DNA from: DASRFA01 sp035651755 | Lineage (GTDB): Bacteria > Desulfobacterota > Binatia > UBA12015 | Reading direction: 5' to 3' | Assembly: GCA_035651755.1 (NCBI GenBank) | Contig: DASRFA010000018.1 | Span: 62,001 to 126,000 of the forward strand | Length of the DNA stretch: 64,000 nt | In this document: positions 41,342-50,412 of the stretch, piece by piece | Numbering within the stretch: position 1 is the stretch's first letter | Layout: every line of letters begins with the position of its first letter | Translations under genes and position numbers: made by a program | Notes under the pieces: model-generated | Told to the model about the DNA's origin: nothing | What the model saw: the letters and a program-made list of their open reading frames with translations, nothing else | Databases searched by the model: none

Positions 41342-42778
41342 TCAGAAGTCCATCTCGCGGAGGTCGCTCGCGAGGCGGAGCGGCGCCGCCGTGACCGCGC
41401 GCACCTCGTCGGCCGACACGCCGGGGGCGAGCTCGCGCAGCACGAACCCGCTCGCGTCGACGTCGATGAGCGCGAGGTCCGTGAGGACGGTCCGGACGCA
41501 GCCGACCGCGGTCAGCGGGTACGTGCAGCGCTCGAGGAGCTTCGGCTCGCCGGCGCGCGTCAGGTGGAACATCACGACGACGATGCGGGCCGCGCCGGCC
41601 GCCAGGTCCATCGCGCCGCCGATCCCGCCGACGCCGGTCGCCGGCACGTTCCAGTTCGCGAGGTCGCCCGCCTGCGAGACCTGGAATCCGCCGAGCACCA
41701 CGGTCGAGACCCGACCGCTGCGCGCCATCGCGAAGGCCTCGTCGCTTCCGAAGAAGCTGCCGCCCGGGAGGAGCGTCACGAGCTGTCCGCTCGCGTTGTA
41801 GAGGTCGATGTCGACGTCGTCGCCCTCCGCGAGCGGCCCGTAGCCGAGCATCCCGTTCTCGGAGTGCAGCATGATGCCGCTCTCCGGGCCGACGTGGTTC
41901 GAGAGGAGCGTGGGCAGCCCGAGCCCGAGGTTCACGTACTCGCCCGGCGCGAGGAGGCGAGCAGCCCGCAGCGCCATCAGGTCGGGCGGCAGGCCGCGCG
42001 GTCCGACCGATCGCTCGCGCGCTTCGAGGTCCCATTGCTTGCCGTGGCGACGCGAAAGCGCGCGCAGCGCTTGCGCGTCGAGCGGGCGCTCGTTGCGCAC
42101 GACCCGATCGACGAACACGCCCGGGGTGTGGATCGCTTCGGGGTCGAGCCCGCCGGTCTCGACCACCTCGTCGACCTCGATGACGCTCGTCCGCGCGGCG
42201 GTGGTGAAGGTCGCGTTCAGGTTCCGGCTCGAGCCGCGGTAGACCGCGTTGCCGGCGCGGTCGGCGCGCGCGGCGCGGACGAGGCCGAAGTCGCCGCGGA
42301 TCGCCGTCTCGAGCACGAAGTCGCGATCGCCGAAGCGGCGCAGCTCCTTCCCTTCGCCGATCGGCGTGCCGACGCTCGTCGGGGTGTAGAACGCGGCGAG
42401 GCCCGAGCCGCCCGCGCGCACGCGCTCGATCAGCGTCCCCTGCGGCACGAGCTCGAGCTCGATCGCGCCCGACCGGATGCCGGCCTCGATCGGGGTCGGG
42501 CGCGTCGGGTAGGCGGCGAAGCTCGCGACCAGCTTCCGGATCTGTCTGCTCTGCGCGAGCACCTGGAGCGACGTCGGGCCGACGCCGGGCGAGTTGCAGA
42601 CGATCGTCAGGTCCCGCCGACCGGAGCGCTGGACCGCGCCGATGAGCGTCGACGGCCAGCCCTGGATGACCCCGAAGCCGCCGACGAGGACGGTCGCGCC
42701 GTCCTCCAGGCCCGCGACCGCCTCGTCGCCGTTTGCGAGCAGCTTGTCGCGGCCGCGCGGGCCGGCTTTCGGATCCAC
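41342..42778 (-). CDS. Fused A/B-subunit 3-oxoacid-type CoA-transferase
   Basis: 478 residues: subunit A-like half (about 1-240) starts DKLLANGDEAVAGLEDGATV with LVGGFGVIQGWPSTL, and subunit B-like half (about 255-478) has LARRAARLLAP-type start, GLGLPTLLSNHVGPES and the catalytic Glu in LHSENGMLGYGPL. Fusion of the two subunits in one polypeptide occurs in eukaryotic SCOT and some bacteria. It exchanges CoA between an acyl-CoA and a 3-oxoacid or acetate. The partner substrate is not fixed by context; next to phosphoketolase/acetate kinase, acetate is a reasonable acceptor. No overlap with neighbours. Confidence 0.85.
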   Translation of the reverse strand: MDPKAGPRGRDKLLANGDEAVAGLEDGATVLVGGFGVIQGWPSTLIGAVQRSGRRDLTIVCNSPGVGPTSLQVLAQSRQIRKLVASFAAYPTRPTPIEAGIRSGAIELELVPQGTLIERVRAGGSGLAAFYTPTSVGTPIGEGKELRRFGDRDFVLETAIRGDFGLVRAARADRAGNAVYRGSSRNLNATFTTAARTSVIEVDEVVETGGLDPEAIHTPGVFVDRVVRNERPLDAQALRALSRRHGKQWDLEARERSVGPRGLPPDLMALRAARLLAPGEYVNLGLGLPTLLSNHVGPESGIMLHSENGMLGYGPLAEGDDVDIDLYNASGQLVTLLPGGSFFGSDEAFAMARSGRVSTVVLGGFQVSQAGDLANWNVPATGVGGIGGAMDLAAGAARIVVVMFHLTRAGEPKLLERCTYPLTAVGCVRTVLTDLALIDVDASGFVLRELAPGVSADEVRAVTAAPLRLASDLREMDF

Positions 42779-42791
42779 CGCGCCGTCGCCG

Positions 42792-43742
42792 TCAGCCGCG
42801 GCGCTCGTCGATCACTTCAGCCAGAAGGCGCGGCTCGTCGGTGATGATCGCCGTGACGCCCTTGTCAATGCTCTGTTCCATGCCGTTCCGGCTGTTGACC
42901 GTCCACACGTTCACCTGAAGCCCGCGCCCGAGCGCCGCCTGCACGCCTTCGGCGGCGACGCCGAAGAGCGGGTGAATCGCGTCGAGGCCGAGCCGCTCGG
43001 CGAGGTCCACGGTCGCGGGCCAGTCGTCGGTGCCTTCGAGACTCACGAGCAGCGCCGAGTAGAGCCCCGGACTCTCCACCTTCACCGAGGCGGCCGCGAC
43101 CTCGCCGAAGGACGAGAAGAGCGTGCGATCCTCGACGCCGAGCGCCTCGATCTCGCGCACCGCCGCCGCCGCGAGCTCCCGCGCGCCGGTCGGCGGCGTC
43201 GCGCACGCCTCGCCGTAGACCTTGAGCTCGACGTTCACCATCGCGTCGTCGGGCAGGGCCGCGAACACCGCGCCGAGCGTCGGCGGATGGAGGTCCGTGA
43301 CGTGTCCGTCGCCGTCGAGCAGGAAGCACCGCTGCGCGTCCGCGAGCGTGTACGCGTTGACGCAACCCGCGCAGGTCGTCGTGCGATCGAGGGTGTCGTC
43401 GTGCATCACCAGGAGGCCGCCGTCGGACGTGAGCTCGACGTCGAGCTCGATCCCGTCGGCCCCGTCGGCGATCGCCTGCACGTACGAAGGAATGGAGTTC
43501 TCGGGAAGCGCGTGTCCGGGGCGGTTGATGCCGGTGCCGCGGTGGCCGAAGCTGGCCGCCGGAGCGAGCATCGCGATGCGGTCGCGGATGATCTCGGCCG
43601 GCGCGAGGCGCACGGTGCCGGCGTCGCCGCATCCGGCGGCGAGAAGCGCGCTCACGGCGATCCACGACGCCGGGTGACCGGGGAAGTCGAGAGCCCTGGC
43701 GGCGCCGCGCCCTCGGAAAGATCGCAGGAGAAGGCGGGTCAC
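42792..43742 (-). CDS. Lipoprotein glycerophosphodiester phosphodiesterase
   Basis: 316 residues from GTG 43742. The N-terminus ends in a lipobox (VSALLAAGC), giving a membrane-anchored lipoprotein. GDPD features: SFGHRGTGINRPGHALPENS (catalytic His/Arg), DGIELDVELTSDGGLLVMHD (metal Glu, Asp; second His), TLDRTTTCAG, later MVNVELKVYGEAC and VWTVNSRNGMEQSIDKG with IITDEPRLL. Cleaves glycerophosphodiesters to glycerol-3-phosphate and an alcohol in the periplasm or outside. Between the CoA-transferase and the large secreted protein, same strand, 13-base gaps each side. Cys-x2-Cys at 140 (CAGC) is unusual for the family. Confidence 0.86.
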   Translation of the reverse strand: MTRLLLRSFRGRGAARALDFPGHPASWIAVSALLAAGCGDAGTVRLAPAEIIRDRIAMLAPAASFGHRGTGINRPGHALPENSIPSYVQAIADGADGIELDVELTSDGGLLVMHDDTLDRTTTCAGCVNAYTLADAQRCFLLDGDGHVTDLHPPTLGAVFAALPDDAMVNVELKVYGEACATPPTGARELAAAAVREIEALGVEDRTLFSSFGEVAAASVKVESPGLYSALLVSLEGTDDWPATVDLAERLGLDAIHPLFGVAAEGVQAALGRGLQVNVWTVNSRNGMEQSIDKGVTAIITDEPRLLAEVIDERRG

Positions 43743-43755
43743 CGACCGGCCTTCC

Positions 43756-46700
43756 TCACGGGACGGGCGGGCACGGCACCGGCGGCACGACGTTCGGAGC
43801 ACCCAGGAACTTGACGGTGGTGTCGTTGGAGGTCGCCGGCGGCTTCGGCCCCGTGCTGCCGCACATCTCCGGTCCGCTCCCGAGCCGCACGCGAAGCGCC
43901 ATCGCGTTCTGCGGGGCGCCGTCGAGCTGGTACATCGCCGCGCCCTTGCCGCGGATCACCAGGACGCCGTTTCGCGCGGAGACCGACGTGATGGGTCCGG
44001 CCGCGCCCTGCGGGTCGCGGTACTGGTAGACCGGCCGCTCCGACGTGCCGGAACGCAGCCAGCGCGCGGGATCGAGCGTCAACGTGACCTTGTCCGATCC
44101 GCCGTCGGCCCGGTAGATCACGACCGTCGCGCCGCCGCCGGTCGCGCCGGCGGTCGTGGGATCCCCGGCGCTGTTGGGCGGAAGCAGGACGACGCCGCTC
44201 GGCAGCCCGCTTCCCGGAGCCGCCCGGAACGCGAGCGTGCTGCGCTTCGGGTTCGGCGGAACGCTCGTATCGTCGCGCAGCGTGAACGCGGCGACGCGCA
44301 ACGAGACCGGAGTCGGCGTCGGCACCGGGGTGGGAGTCGGCGTCGGCGTCGGGGTCGGCGTCGCGGTCGGAACCGGCGTCGGCGTCGGGGTGGGCGAAGG
44401 TGTCGGCGTCGCGCCCGGCGGGATGCTCGACGGATCGGTCGGGCTGCTGCCCGTGTCGAGCTCGTCGCGGTCGAGGAAGCCGTCCTGGTCGCGGTCGATG
44501 CCGATCCGCTCGCCGGAGCCGGGCGGGACGCAGGTGTAGGTGATCTCCTGGCCCGGCGTCGCGGTGAACGAGCGGATCGCGGCGTCGGTGAGCGGCGCGT
44601 CCGCGAAGCGGTCCATCCGGAACGTCCCGTCCGCGAGCCGGACGCCGCCGCGCTGGATGCCGGCGATCGTGCCCTTCACGACGACGTCGCACTCGCCGGC
44701 CGCGGCGCGCGCGAGCAGCAGGTCGATACGGTTCTTGACGTTGTTGGGGCTCGTGGCCGCGAGCGTGGTCTGCTGGCCGACGATCGGGGCGAGGTTCGAG
44801 TCGAACGCGAGGACGAAGCGCCGGAGGTTGTTCCGCTCGGTCCCGCTCAGCGAGAAGACGCTCGCCGAGAGGAAGCGCGCGATGGTGTCGACGCTGCCGT
44901 CGTGGAGGTAGCCGAATCCGCGTACCTGCGGTCCCTGCGGCGCGTCCGGCGGCATCCCGAACATTCCGACCTTCTGATACGCGTTCCGCAGGTGGGCGAT
45001 CTTGAACATCTGGCTCTCGCCCTCGAACGTCCCGAAGCCGTCGCTGCCGAAGAAGCCCTGCGCCGGGTCCAGCTTGTGGCAGCCGTTGCAGTTGAAGAGG
45101 ACGTCCGTCACCCGGCCGAAGAAGAGGTCGTGGCCCGCCTGCTCGGCCGTGGTGAGGGTGTTGGCGAGGTTGCGGATCGGGTTCGGCGGGTACGTCACCG
45201 TCAAGATGAAGTCGGTGAAGGCCTGCATGTCCGCGGCCGGCAGCTCGTTCGCGCGGCCGATCAGCCCCACGAAAGCGGGATTGAACTTCTTGAAGGCGGC
45301 GTCCTCGTCCATCGCGCTGCCGCCCGGGTCGTTGCCGCCGGTGCGGTCGCCGCGCCAGTGCATCGAGCCGTGGTTCGCCATGCCGCGCAGGCTCTGCGTC
45401 GTCATGGGCCCCTTCAGCGGGTGGAAGTCCTTGTCGATGCCGATCGGGCCGATGCGGAAGGGCAGCGGGTTGTTGAGCACGGCGTCGTCGGGATTGCCGA
45501 GGTCCCACGCGAGGCTGTCGAAATCCCCGAAGACGTGACAGCTCGAGCACGACGCCTCGCCGTTGCTCGACGTCGCCGCGGCGTCGTAGAGGAACGGCCG
45601 CCCGTCGACGATCGCGGCCGGCTCGGGATCGAAGAGCGAAACGTGCGCGATCTCGGTCGCCGTCGAGAGCTGCACGATCGAGATCGAGTCGTCGAAGCGC
45701 GTGAGCGCGTAGAGGCGGTCGCGCGCCTCGTCGAGGACGATGCCGGTCGGCCCGCCGCCGCTGACGGGGATGTGGTCAGCCGCGTCGGGAACGAAGGAGT
45801 CGGCCTCGAGCGCGGCGGTGTCGAGCACGCCGATCTTGCTCGAGCCGAACGCGGCGACGTACGCCTTCGTCCCGTCGGCCGTGACCGCGATCGCGGTCGG
45901 CGTCGCGAGGCTCTTGTCGCTCACGCCCGCGGGGGCGGGGCGGTCGGAGTAGTCGATGTGCTTGTTCAGGTGGCGGGGCAGGACGCTCGCGCCGTCGAGC
46001 ACCGTGATGCGGGCTTCGTGCAGGTGTCCCTGGACCGTCGTGCTGCCGAACGCGAGGCCGGGGCCCTCGAAGCGCACCTCGTTCCGCGCGTCGGTGTTGC
46101 TCACGTAGACCTTGCCGCTCACCGGGTTCACGGCCATGTCGAAGAGCACCGTCCCGACGTGCGCGAAGCTCGCCGTCTGCGCCGGCACCCCGGCGTTCGC
46201 GTCGATCGCGAAGACGTCGAGGTCGGGGAGGTCGAAGCGGACGGCGCTCGACCAGTCGCGGCCGATGGAGTCGCGCCACTGGCCGCTCAGGGCATCGAGC
46301 TTCACGATGAGGCCGACCTCCGGGCCGGTCTCGCCTTCGACGTTGACGTTCGGTGCGGGTAGGCCGCCGGGCGCGTTCACGCCCGAGCTGGTGCAGGGCG
46401 CCGCCGACGCGCCGCCGTCGCAGACGAAGCCCTCGTTGATCGACGTCGTCTGGTTGCCCGACTGGAAGACGGCGGCGTACACGGTCGCGCCGTTCGCGGT
46501 CCGCGCGAGCGCGCGCGGGGTGTCGCCGAAGAGCTCGAGGTTCGCGATCGGGCCGCCGTCGAGCGCGGTCCCGAGGGCGGCCGCGTCGTAGACCTGCACG
46601 ACCGCGCGGCCGAGGCCGGGTGTCGTGGGGCTGGCGGCGACCGGGCAGTTCTGGCCGCGGCGCGCCGTCGTCACGAAGGCGCGCTGTCCGCCCGGCCCCG

Positions 46701-47100
46701 CGAACACGATGTCGCGCGGCTCGTCGCAGGTTTGGATCGTGCGCACCACGCGCGGCGGATCCGAGGCGACGTCCACGATGCTGATGCTGTCCGAGAGGTG
46801 GTTCACGACCCACACCTCGGAATCGCTCCGCGCCGCCACTGCCACCGGCTCGAGCCCGACCGGGACCGAAGCGGCGTGCGCGATCCCGGACGCGCTCACG
46901 GTCAGGATCTCGAGGCGATTGTCGGGGGTGTTCGCGGCGAAGAGGCGCGTGCCGTCGGGTGACAGCGCGAGCGGGCGCACCTGGCCGGTTTCGAAGTTCA
47001 CGAACGCGGCCGTCGCGCGCGCGGTGGGGAGGAGCGCCGCGATCGCGGTGAGGAGAATCGTCGTGAGGCGTCTTGCCGTTCGCACGCGCATGCCGTCCAT
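43756..47100 (-). CDS. Large secreted diheme cytochrome/beta-propeller protein with Thr-Pro linker
   Basis: 1114 residues from ATG 47100 (ATG 47091 also possible). Signal peptide 1-32. Residues 35-510 have YVTN-type beta-propeller repeats (PLALSPDGTRLFAANTPDN, RLYALTRFDDSISIVQL). Two c-type heme motifs, ASCSSCHVFG and NCNGCHKLD, lie about 125 residues apart in a MauG/diheme peroxidase-like domain (WRGDRTGGNDPG, MANHGS). A (TP)n linker (PTPTPTPVPTATPTP, near 895-935) leads to a C-terminal domain shared with the protein at 63682. Likely extracellular, electron-transfer or peroxidase-like, with surface attachment. The substrate is unknown. Confidence 0.75.
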   Translation of the reverse strand: MDGMRVRTARRLTTILLTAIAALLPTARATAAFVNFETGQVRPLALSPDGTRLFAANTPDNRLEILTVSASGIAHAASVPVGLEPVAVAARSDSEVWVVNHLSDSISIVDVASDPPRVVRTIQTCDEPRDIVFAGPGGQRAFVTTARRGQNCPVAASPTTPGLGRAVVQVYDAAALGTALDGGPIANLELFGDTPRALARTANGATVYAAVFQSGNQTTSINEGFVCDGGASAAPCTSSGVNAPGGLPAPNVNVEGETGPEVGLIVKLDALSGQWRDSIGRDWSSAVRFDLPDLDVFAIDANAGVPAQTASFAHVGTVLFDMAVNPVSGKVYVSNTDARNEVRFEGPGLAFGSTTVQGHLHEARITVLDGASVLPRHLNKHIDYSDRPAPAGVSDKSLATPTAIAVTADGTKAYVAAFGSSKIGVLDTAALEADSFVPDAADHIPVSGGGPTGIVLDEARDRLYALTRFDDSISIVQLSTATEIAHVSLFDPEPAAIVDGRPFLYDAAATSSNGEASCSSCHVFGDFDSLAWDLGNPDDAVLNNPLPFRIGPIGIDKDFHPLKGPMTTQSLRGMANHGSMHWRGDRTGGNDPGGSAMDEDAAFKKFNPAFVGLIGRANELPAADMQAFTDFILTVTYPPNPIRNLANTLTTAEQAGHDLFFGRVTDVLFNCNGCHKLDPAQGFFGSDGFGTFEGESQMFKIAHLRNAYQKVGMFGMPPDAPQGPQVRGFGYLHDGSVDTIARFLSASVFSLSGTERNNLRRFVLAFDSNLAPIVGQQTTLAATSPNNVKNRIDLLLARAAAGECDVVVKGTIAGIQRGGVRLADGTFRMDRFADAPLTDAAIRSFTATPGQEITYTCVPPGSGERIGIDRDQDGFLDRDELDTGSSPTDPSSIPPGATPTPSPTPTPTPVPTATPTPTPTPTPTPVPTPTPVSLRVAAFTLRDDTSVPPNPKRSTLAFRAAPGSGLPSGVVLLPPNSAGDPTTAGATGGGATVVIYRADGGSDKVTLTLDPARWLRSGTSERPVYQYRDPQGAAGPITSVSARNGVLVIRGKGAAMYQLDGAPQNAMALRVRLGSGPEMCGSTGPKPPATSNDTTVKFLGAPNVVPPVPCPPVP
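44310..44410 (+). repeat. Imperfect GGCGTC/GGGGTC hexamer tract coding the Thr-Pro linker
   Basis: About 100 bases of degenerate repeats (ggcgtcggggtcgg-like) on the plus strand; on the minus strand they encode alternating Thr-Pro of the linker. Low-complexity DNA that may vary in length between strains. Confidence 0.8.
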
Positions 47101-47225
47101 CCAAAAATGAGAGAGAGTGAGATCCGCGACGATGGCGGAAATGCAGCGCTATCGCGCGCGCACGATCGGAGTCAACCGGTTCCGTGAGACGCTGTCGGAA
47201 CCAGTCGCATCCCGACTCGAGCAGC

Positions 47226-47298
47226 GAGCGAAGCGACTCCGCAGGGAGTGGGGCCCCGTTCGGCTTTGCCGAACGGGGCGAGGGAAGCGTTTCCCTCG
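47226..47298 (+). repeat. Two-hairpin palindromic repeat, copy 6
   Basis: Full copy: GAGCGAAGCGA, spacer, long hairpin 47254-47278 (loop TTT), short hairpin 47279-47298 with CGAGGGAA arms and loop GCGT. The G-to-A and C-to-T differences in the short stem relative to other copies are compensatory. Confidence 0.88.
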
Positions 47299-47308
47299 TC
47301 GGATAACT

Positions 47309-47353
47309 CCCCGTTCGGCTTTGCCGAACGGGGCGAGGGAAGCGTTTCCCTCG
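47309..47353 (+). repeat. Two-hairpin palindromic repeat, copy 7 (lacks the 5' tail)
   Basis: Second copy in direct tandem with copy 6, missing GAGCGAAGCGAG: long hairpin 47309-47333 and short hairpin 47334-47353, identical to copy 6 hairpins. Ends 9 bases before the stop codon of the kinase gene at 47363 (minus strand), i.e. just beyond its 3' end. Confidence 0.85.
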
Positions 47354-47362
47354 TTGAATGAT

Positions 47363-49051
47363 TCAGTCGCGCTCGGGGATCGGAAGGCCGCCGGCGTCCT
47401 CGAGGCGTTTCTGGAGGAGCTTGCGGCGCTCCTGGAGCTGGCGGTGGGTGAGCGAGGCGACGTCGTCCTCGAGCCCGAGCTGCGCGCGCATGCCGGCGGC
47501 GTCGAACGCGTTCTGCGCCGGGTCGAAGCCGATCTCCGAGACGATCCGCGGCCCGTGCTTGAGCGCGAAGTAGGTGTAGACCTTCGCGAACTCCGCGAAG
47601 AGGTCGACGTCGGGCGCGTAGCGGGCGAGCGCGCCGTCCATGAAGATCATGTTCTTCACGTACAGCATGAGGTTCTTCGGGAGCTTCGCGCCGTGGGCGA
47701 GGAGCGCCTTCAGGATCTCGCGCACCTCGCGCACGAGCTCGTCGCCCGCCATCTTGGTCGGGTCGCGCACCGGCTGGTCGATCTTGAGCGCGCGGATCAG
47801 CGCCGGGATGTCGACGTCCTCGGGGAGCGCGCCGAGGTCGCGGAACGCGGCGATCTGGCCGGGCACGTCGTTCACCGCGCCCGTCATCATCATTCGGAGG
47901 AACGCGAGCCGCTGCTTCTCGTTCATGCGGCCGGTGATCCCGTAGTCGAAGAGCGCGACGCGGCCGTCCGGCATGACGAAGAGGTTGCCGCCGTGGAGGT
48001 CGCCGTGGAACGCGCCGTAGATCATCGCGCCCTCGAGGAACGCGATCAGCATCGACCGGAGCACCTCGGCGGTGTCGATCCCGGCAGCGCGCATGCCGGC
48101 GACGTCCTCGTACTTGAAGCCGCGGAGGCGCTCCATGACGAGGATGCGCCGGGTGACGAGCGTCGGGTGCGGCCGCGGCACGACGAATACCCTCTGCCCG
48201 GCCTCGCGCAGGACGCGCGCGATGTCGAGCATGTTGTCCGCCTCGAGCCGGAAGTCGAGCTCCTCGATCACGGTCTCGGCGAACAGCTCGACCAGCGCCG
48301 GCGGGTTCGCGAGCCCGGCGACCGGGATCCGTCCGACGAGCCAGGGCGCGATCCACGCCATCGCCTCGATGTCGCGCCGGACGAGCCGCGACACCTGCGG
48401 CCGCTGCACCTTCACGACGACGTCCTCACCCGTCCGGAGGCGCGCCGCGTGCACCTGCGCGATGGAGGCGGCCGCGAGGCACTCCCGGTCGAACGACTCG
48501 AAGACGTCGGCGATCGGCCGGCCGAGGTCCTCGACGACGACGCGCTCGACGGTTTCGAACGGCTCCGGAGGCACCTGGTCGCGGCAGAGCTTGAACTCCT
48601 CCACCAGCTCGTCGGGGAAGATGCCCTGACCCGACGACACGATCTGCCCGAGCTTGATGTACGCCGGGCCGAGATGCTCGAACGCGCGCCGCAGCCGGCG
48701 CGACAGTCCGCGGCGCGATTCCGCGCCGCCACGCCGGCGCTCGCGGAAGTGCCATGCGAGGAGCGCGCCGCCGATGAGCGTCCCGGCCTCGAGGAACCGT
48801 CCGAGGGGCGGAAGCCAGCGCGGCCGCGTGAGGGCCGGCAGCTCCCGCTGCGCAGACGCGCGGAGCGCCTCGACCGGACCGCGCCAGGGAAGCGGCGCGC
48901 CGGCGATCGTCCATGGGCCGTGGTCGGTGAACGTCCCGATCGCGAGGTCCGGCGACGCGGGCGTCATCGCTGTGGACGCCGCCGGAGAGGCCGGGGTCCC
49001 CGGACTCGCGGGCGTTCCATCCGGGATGGGAGGCGAGCTGTCGTCCTTCAT
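47363..49051 (-). CDS. ABC1/AarF (UbiB-type) atypical kinase
   Basis: 562 residues from ATG 49051; the longer frame upstream is antisense shadow. N-terminal about 100 residues are Pro/Ser/Ala-rich. UbiB-family motifs follow: HLGPAYIKLGQIVSSGQGIF (KxGQ), ASIAQVHAARLRTGEDVVVK (ATP-binding loop replaced by A-rich loop, then Lys), ETVIEELDFRLEADNMLDIA, FHGDLHGGNLFVMPDGRVAL (HGDxHxxN) and FDYGITGRMNEKQRLAFLR (DFG-like). The protein supports ubiquinone or menaquinone synthesis or lipid export in this family. No Ubi genes are adjacent. Repeat copies 6 and 7 lie right after its stop. Confidence 0.9.
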   Translation of the reverse strand: MKDDSSPPIPDGTPASPGTPASPAASTAMTPASPDLAIGTFTDHGPWTIAGAPLPWRGPVEALRASAQRELPALTRPRWLPPLGRFLEAGTLIGGALLAWHFRERRRGGAESRRGLSRRLRRAFEHLGPAYIKLGQIVSSGQGIFPDELVEEFKLCRDQVPPEPFETVERVVVEDLGRPIADVFESFDRECLAAASIAQVHAARLRTGEDVVVKVQRPQVSRLVRRDIEAMAWIAPWLVGRIPVAGLANPPALVELFAETVIEELDFRLEADNMLDIARVLREAGQRVFVVPRPHPTLVTRRILVMERLRGFKYEDVAGMRAAGIDTAEVLRSMLIAFLEGAMIYGAFHGDLHGGNLFVMPDGRVALFDYGITGRMNEKQRLAFLRMMMTGAVNDVPGQIAAFRDLGALPEDVDIPALIRALKIDQPVRDPTKMAGDELVREVREILKALLAHGAKLPKNLMLYVKNMIFMDGALARYAPDVDLFAEFAKVYTYFALKHGPRIVSEIGFDPAQNAFDAAGMRAQLGLEDDVASLTHRQLQERRKLLQKRLEDAGGLPIPERD

Positions 49052-49107
49052 CGGGCGCGGTCCTGGGCTCTCAAGGTAACGGACGGGCGTGCCCTTCCAA
49101 GTCGCCC

Positions 49108-50205
49108 CTACCGGAGGTGGAGGAGCGCGCCGGCGCGCTCCCAGCACCAGTAGGCCGCCAGCGTCCCCATCGCGTAGCTCGGCACCCATTGCAGGCGCGC
49201 GAGAGCGCTCGCCCGGGACCGCCGCGACGCTCGCTCGGCGAGCCGCCGGAGCACCAGCCACGCGACCTCCACGACCGCGACGAACGCGATCTGCCCGACC
49301 TCGATGCCGACGTTGAACGAGAAGAGCGCGATCGGGATCTCGCCCTCGGGGAGGCCGATCTCGCGCAACGCTCCCGCGAAGCCGAGCCCGTGCAGCAGCC
49401 CGAAGGCGAACGCGACGAGCCAGGGACGGGTCCGGACGAGCGTCTTCGGCTCGCTCGGGCCGCGCGCGATCTCGACCGCGAGCGCGAGCACGCTGAGCGC
49501 GATCAGCAGCTCCGTCGCCGCCGACGAGACGTTCGCGATGCCGAGGACAGCGAGCGTGAGCGTCAGGCTGTGGCCGATCGTGAACGCGGTGATCGTCTGG
49601 AGAAGGGACCGGCGCCCGCGCACGATGAGAAGGAGGCCGAGGACGAACAGCAGGTGGTCGGGCCCGGTCGCGATGTGCTCCACCCCGAGGCCCGCGTACG
49701 ACCGGAAGACGTCCAGGCGCGACGGCCGCGCCGGGACGACGAGCTCCGGCTCGTCGGGGCGGAGGACCGCCTGCACGACGCGACCGTCCGCGAGCGCGAT
49801 CCGGACGAGCGCGTCGCTCCGCGAGGCCGCGAGGTCGCGCACGGAGATCGTCTCGCCGACGAGCCCGCCCCGCCCGCAGTCCACGACCCACGTCTCGACG
49901 ACGCCCTCTCCCGACTGATCGAGCGAACGGGGGGACGCGGGAGCGCAGCGCTCGGGCAGGATCGGATCCAGGCTCGTCCCGCTCGGGCGGAGCGGCGAGG
50001 TCTTCCAGACGACGAGCGCCGAGCCGTCCGGTCGCTCCCGCACCTCGAGCAGGGCGGGAGCGAAGGAGTGCGCCGCGGCCTGCCGAACGACCGGCCCGAG
50101 GACGCAAGCGGCGGCGATCGCGCCCGAGGCGACGGCCGCGAGGCGCGGCAGCCGTCGAGTCCAGCAGAGCGGCCAGCGGGTATCGAAGGACGCGGCGCTT
50201 CCCAT
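49108..50205 (-). CDS. HupE/UreJ_2-type membrane protein with N-terminal periplasmic domain
   Basis: 365 residues from ATG 50205. An N-terminal signal/anchor (LAAVASGAIAAACVLGPVV) is followed by a periplasmic domain of about 120 residues (PALLEVRERPDGSALVVWK) and then six helices with the HupE/UreJ_2 signature AGLGVEHIATGPDHLLFVLG, LLQTITAFTIGHSLTLTLAV and LHGLGFAGALREIGLP. HupE-like proteins move nickel or related metals, but this two-domain type is common without hydrogenase or urease genes, as here. Divergent from the tetR gene; the 207-base gap holds a palindromic operator. Confidence 0.8.
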   Translation of the reverse strand: MGSAASFDTRWPLCWTRRLPRLAAVASGAIAAACVLGPVVRQAAAHSFAPALLEVRERPDGSALVVWKTSPLRPSGTSLDPILPERCAPASPRSLDQSGEGVVETWVVDCGRGGLVGETISVRDLAASRSDALVRIALADGRVVQAVLRPDEPELVVPARPSRLDVFRSYAGLGVEHIATGPDHLLFVLGLLLIVRGRRSLLQTITAFTIGHSLTLTLAVLGIANVSSAATELLIALSVLALAVEIARGPSEPKTLVRTRPWLVAFAFGLLHGLGFAGALREIGLPEGEIPIALFSFNVGIEVGQIAFVAVVEVAWLVLRRLAERASRRSRASALARLQWVPSYAMGTLAAYWCWERAGALLHLR

Positions 50206-50272
50206 CGGCACGCCGGAAACCTCGCCTTCTACGGGGCGCGGAGCAACCCGGAATCCGACCGAGAAGGCTCTT

Positions 50273-50288
50273 GATTGAACGTTCAATC
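50273..50288. promoter_or_regulatory. Perfect 16-bp palindrome: likely TetR-type operator
   Basis: GATTGAACGTTCAATC is fully palindromic (centre between 50280 and 50281). It lies in the divergent gap between the HupE-like gene (start 50205) and the TetR gene (start 50413), where an autoregulatory TetR protein would bind. TTGAACGTTCAA cores are typical of FadR/AcrR-type TetR operators. The flanking sequence is GC-rich, so the A/T-rich palindrome stands out. Confidence 0.7.
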
Positions 50289-50412
50289 GGGTGATAAGCG
50301 GGACGCGTGGGCCCCGGGTGTTCCCGGTTCGCCTGGTCGTCCGGACCGAGCCCCCGGACCCCGGGCGGGCCGGGGCCCTTGGCCCGCGGAGGGTCGCGTG
50401 CGAAGCACCGCC

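Noticed and set aside
44310..44410. Possible CRISPR-like short repeat array
   Set aside because: Units are degenerate hexamers with no spacers; they encode a Thr-Pro linker on the minus strand.
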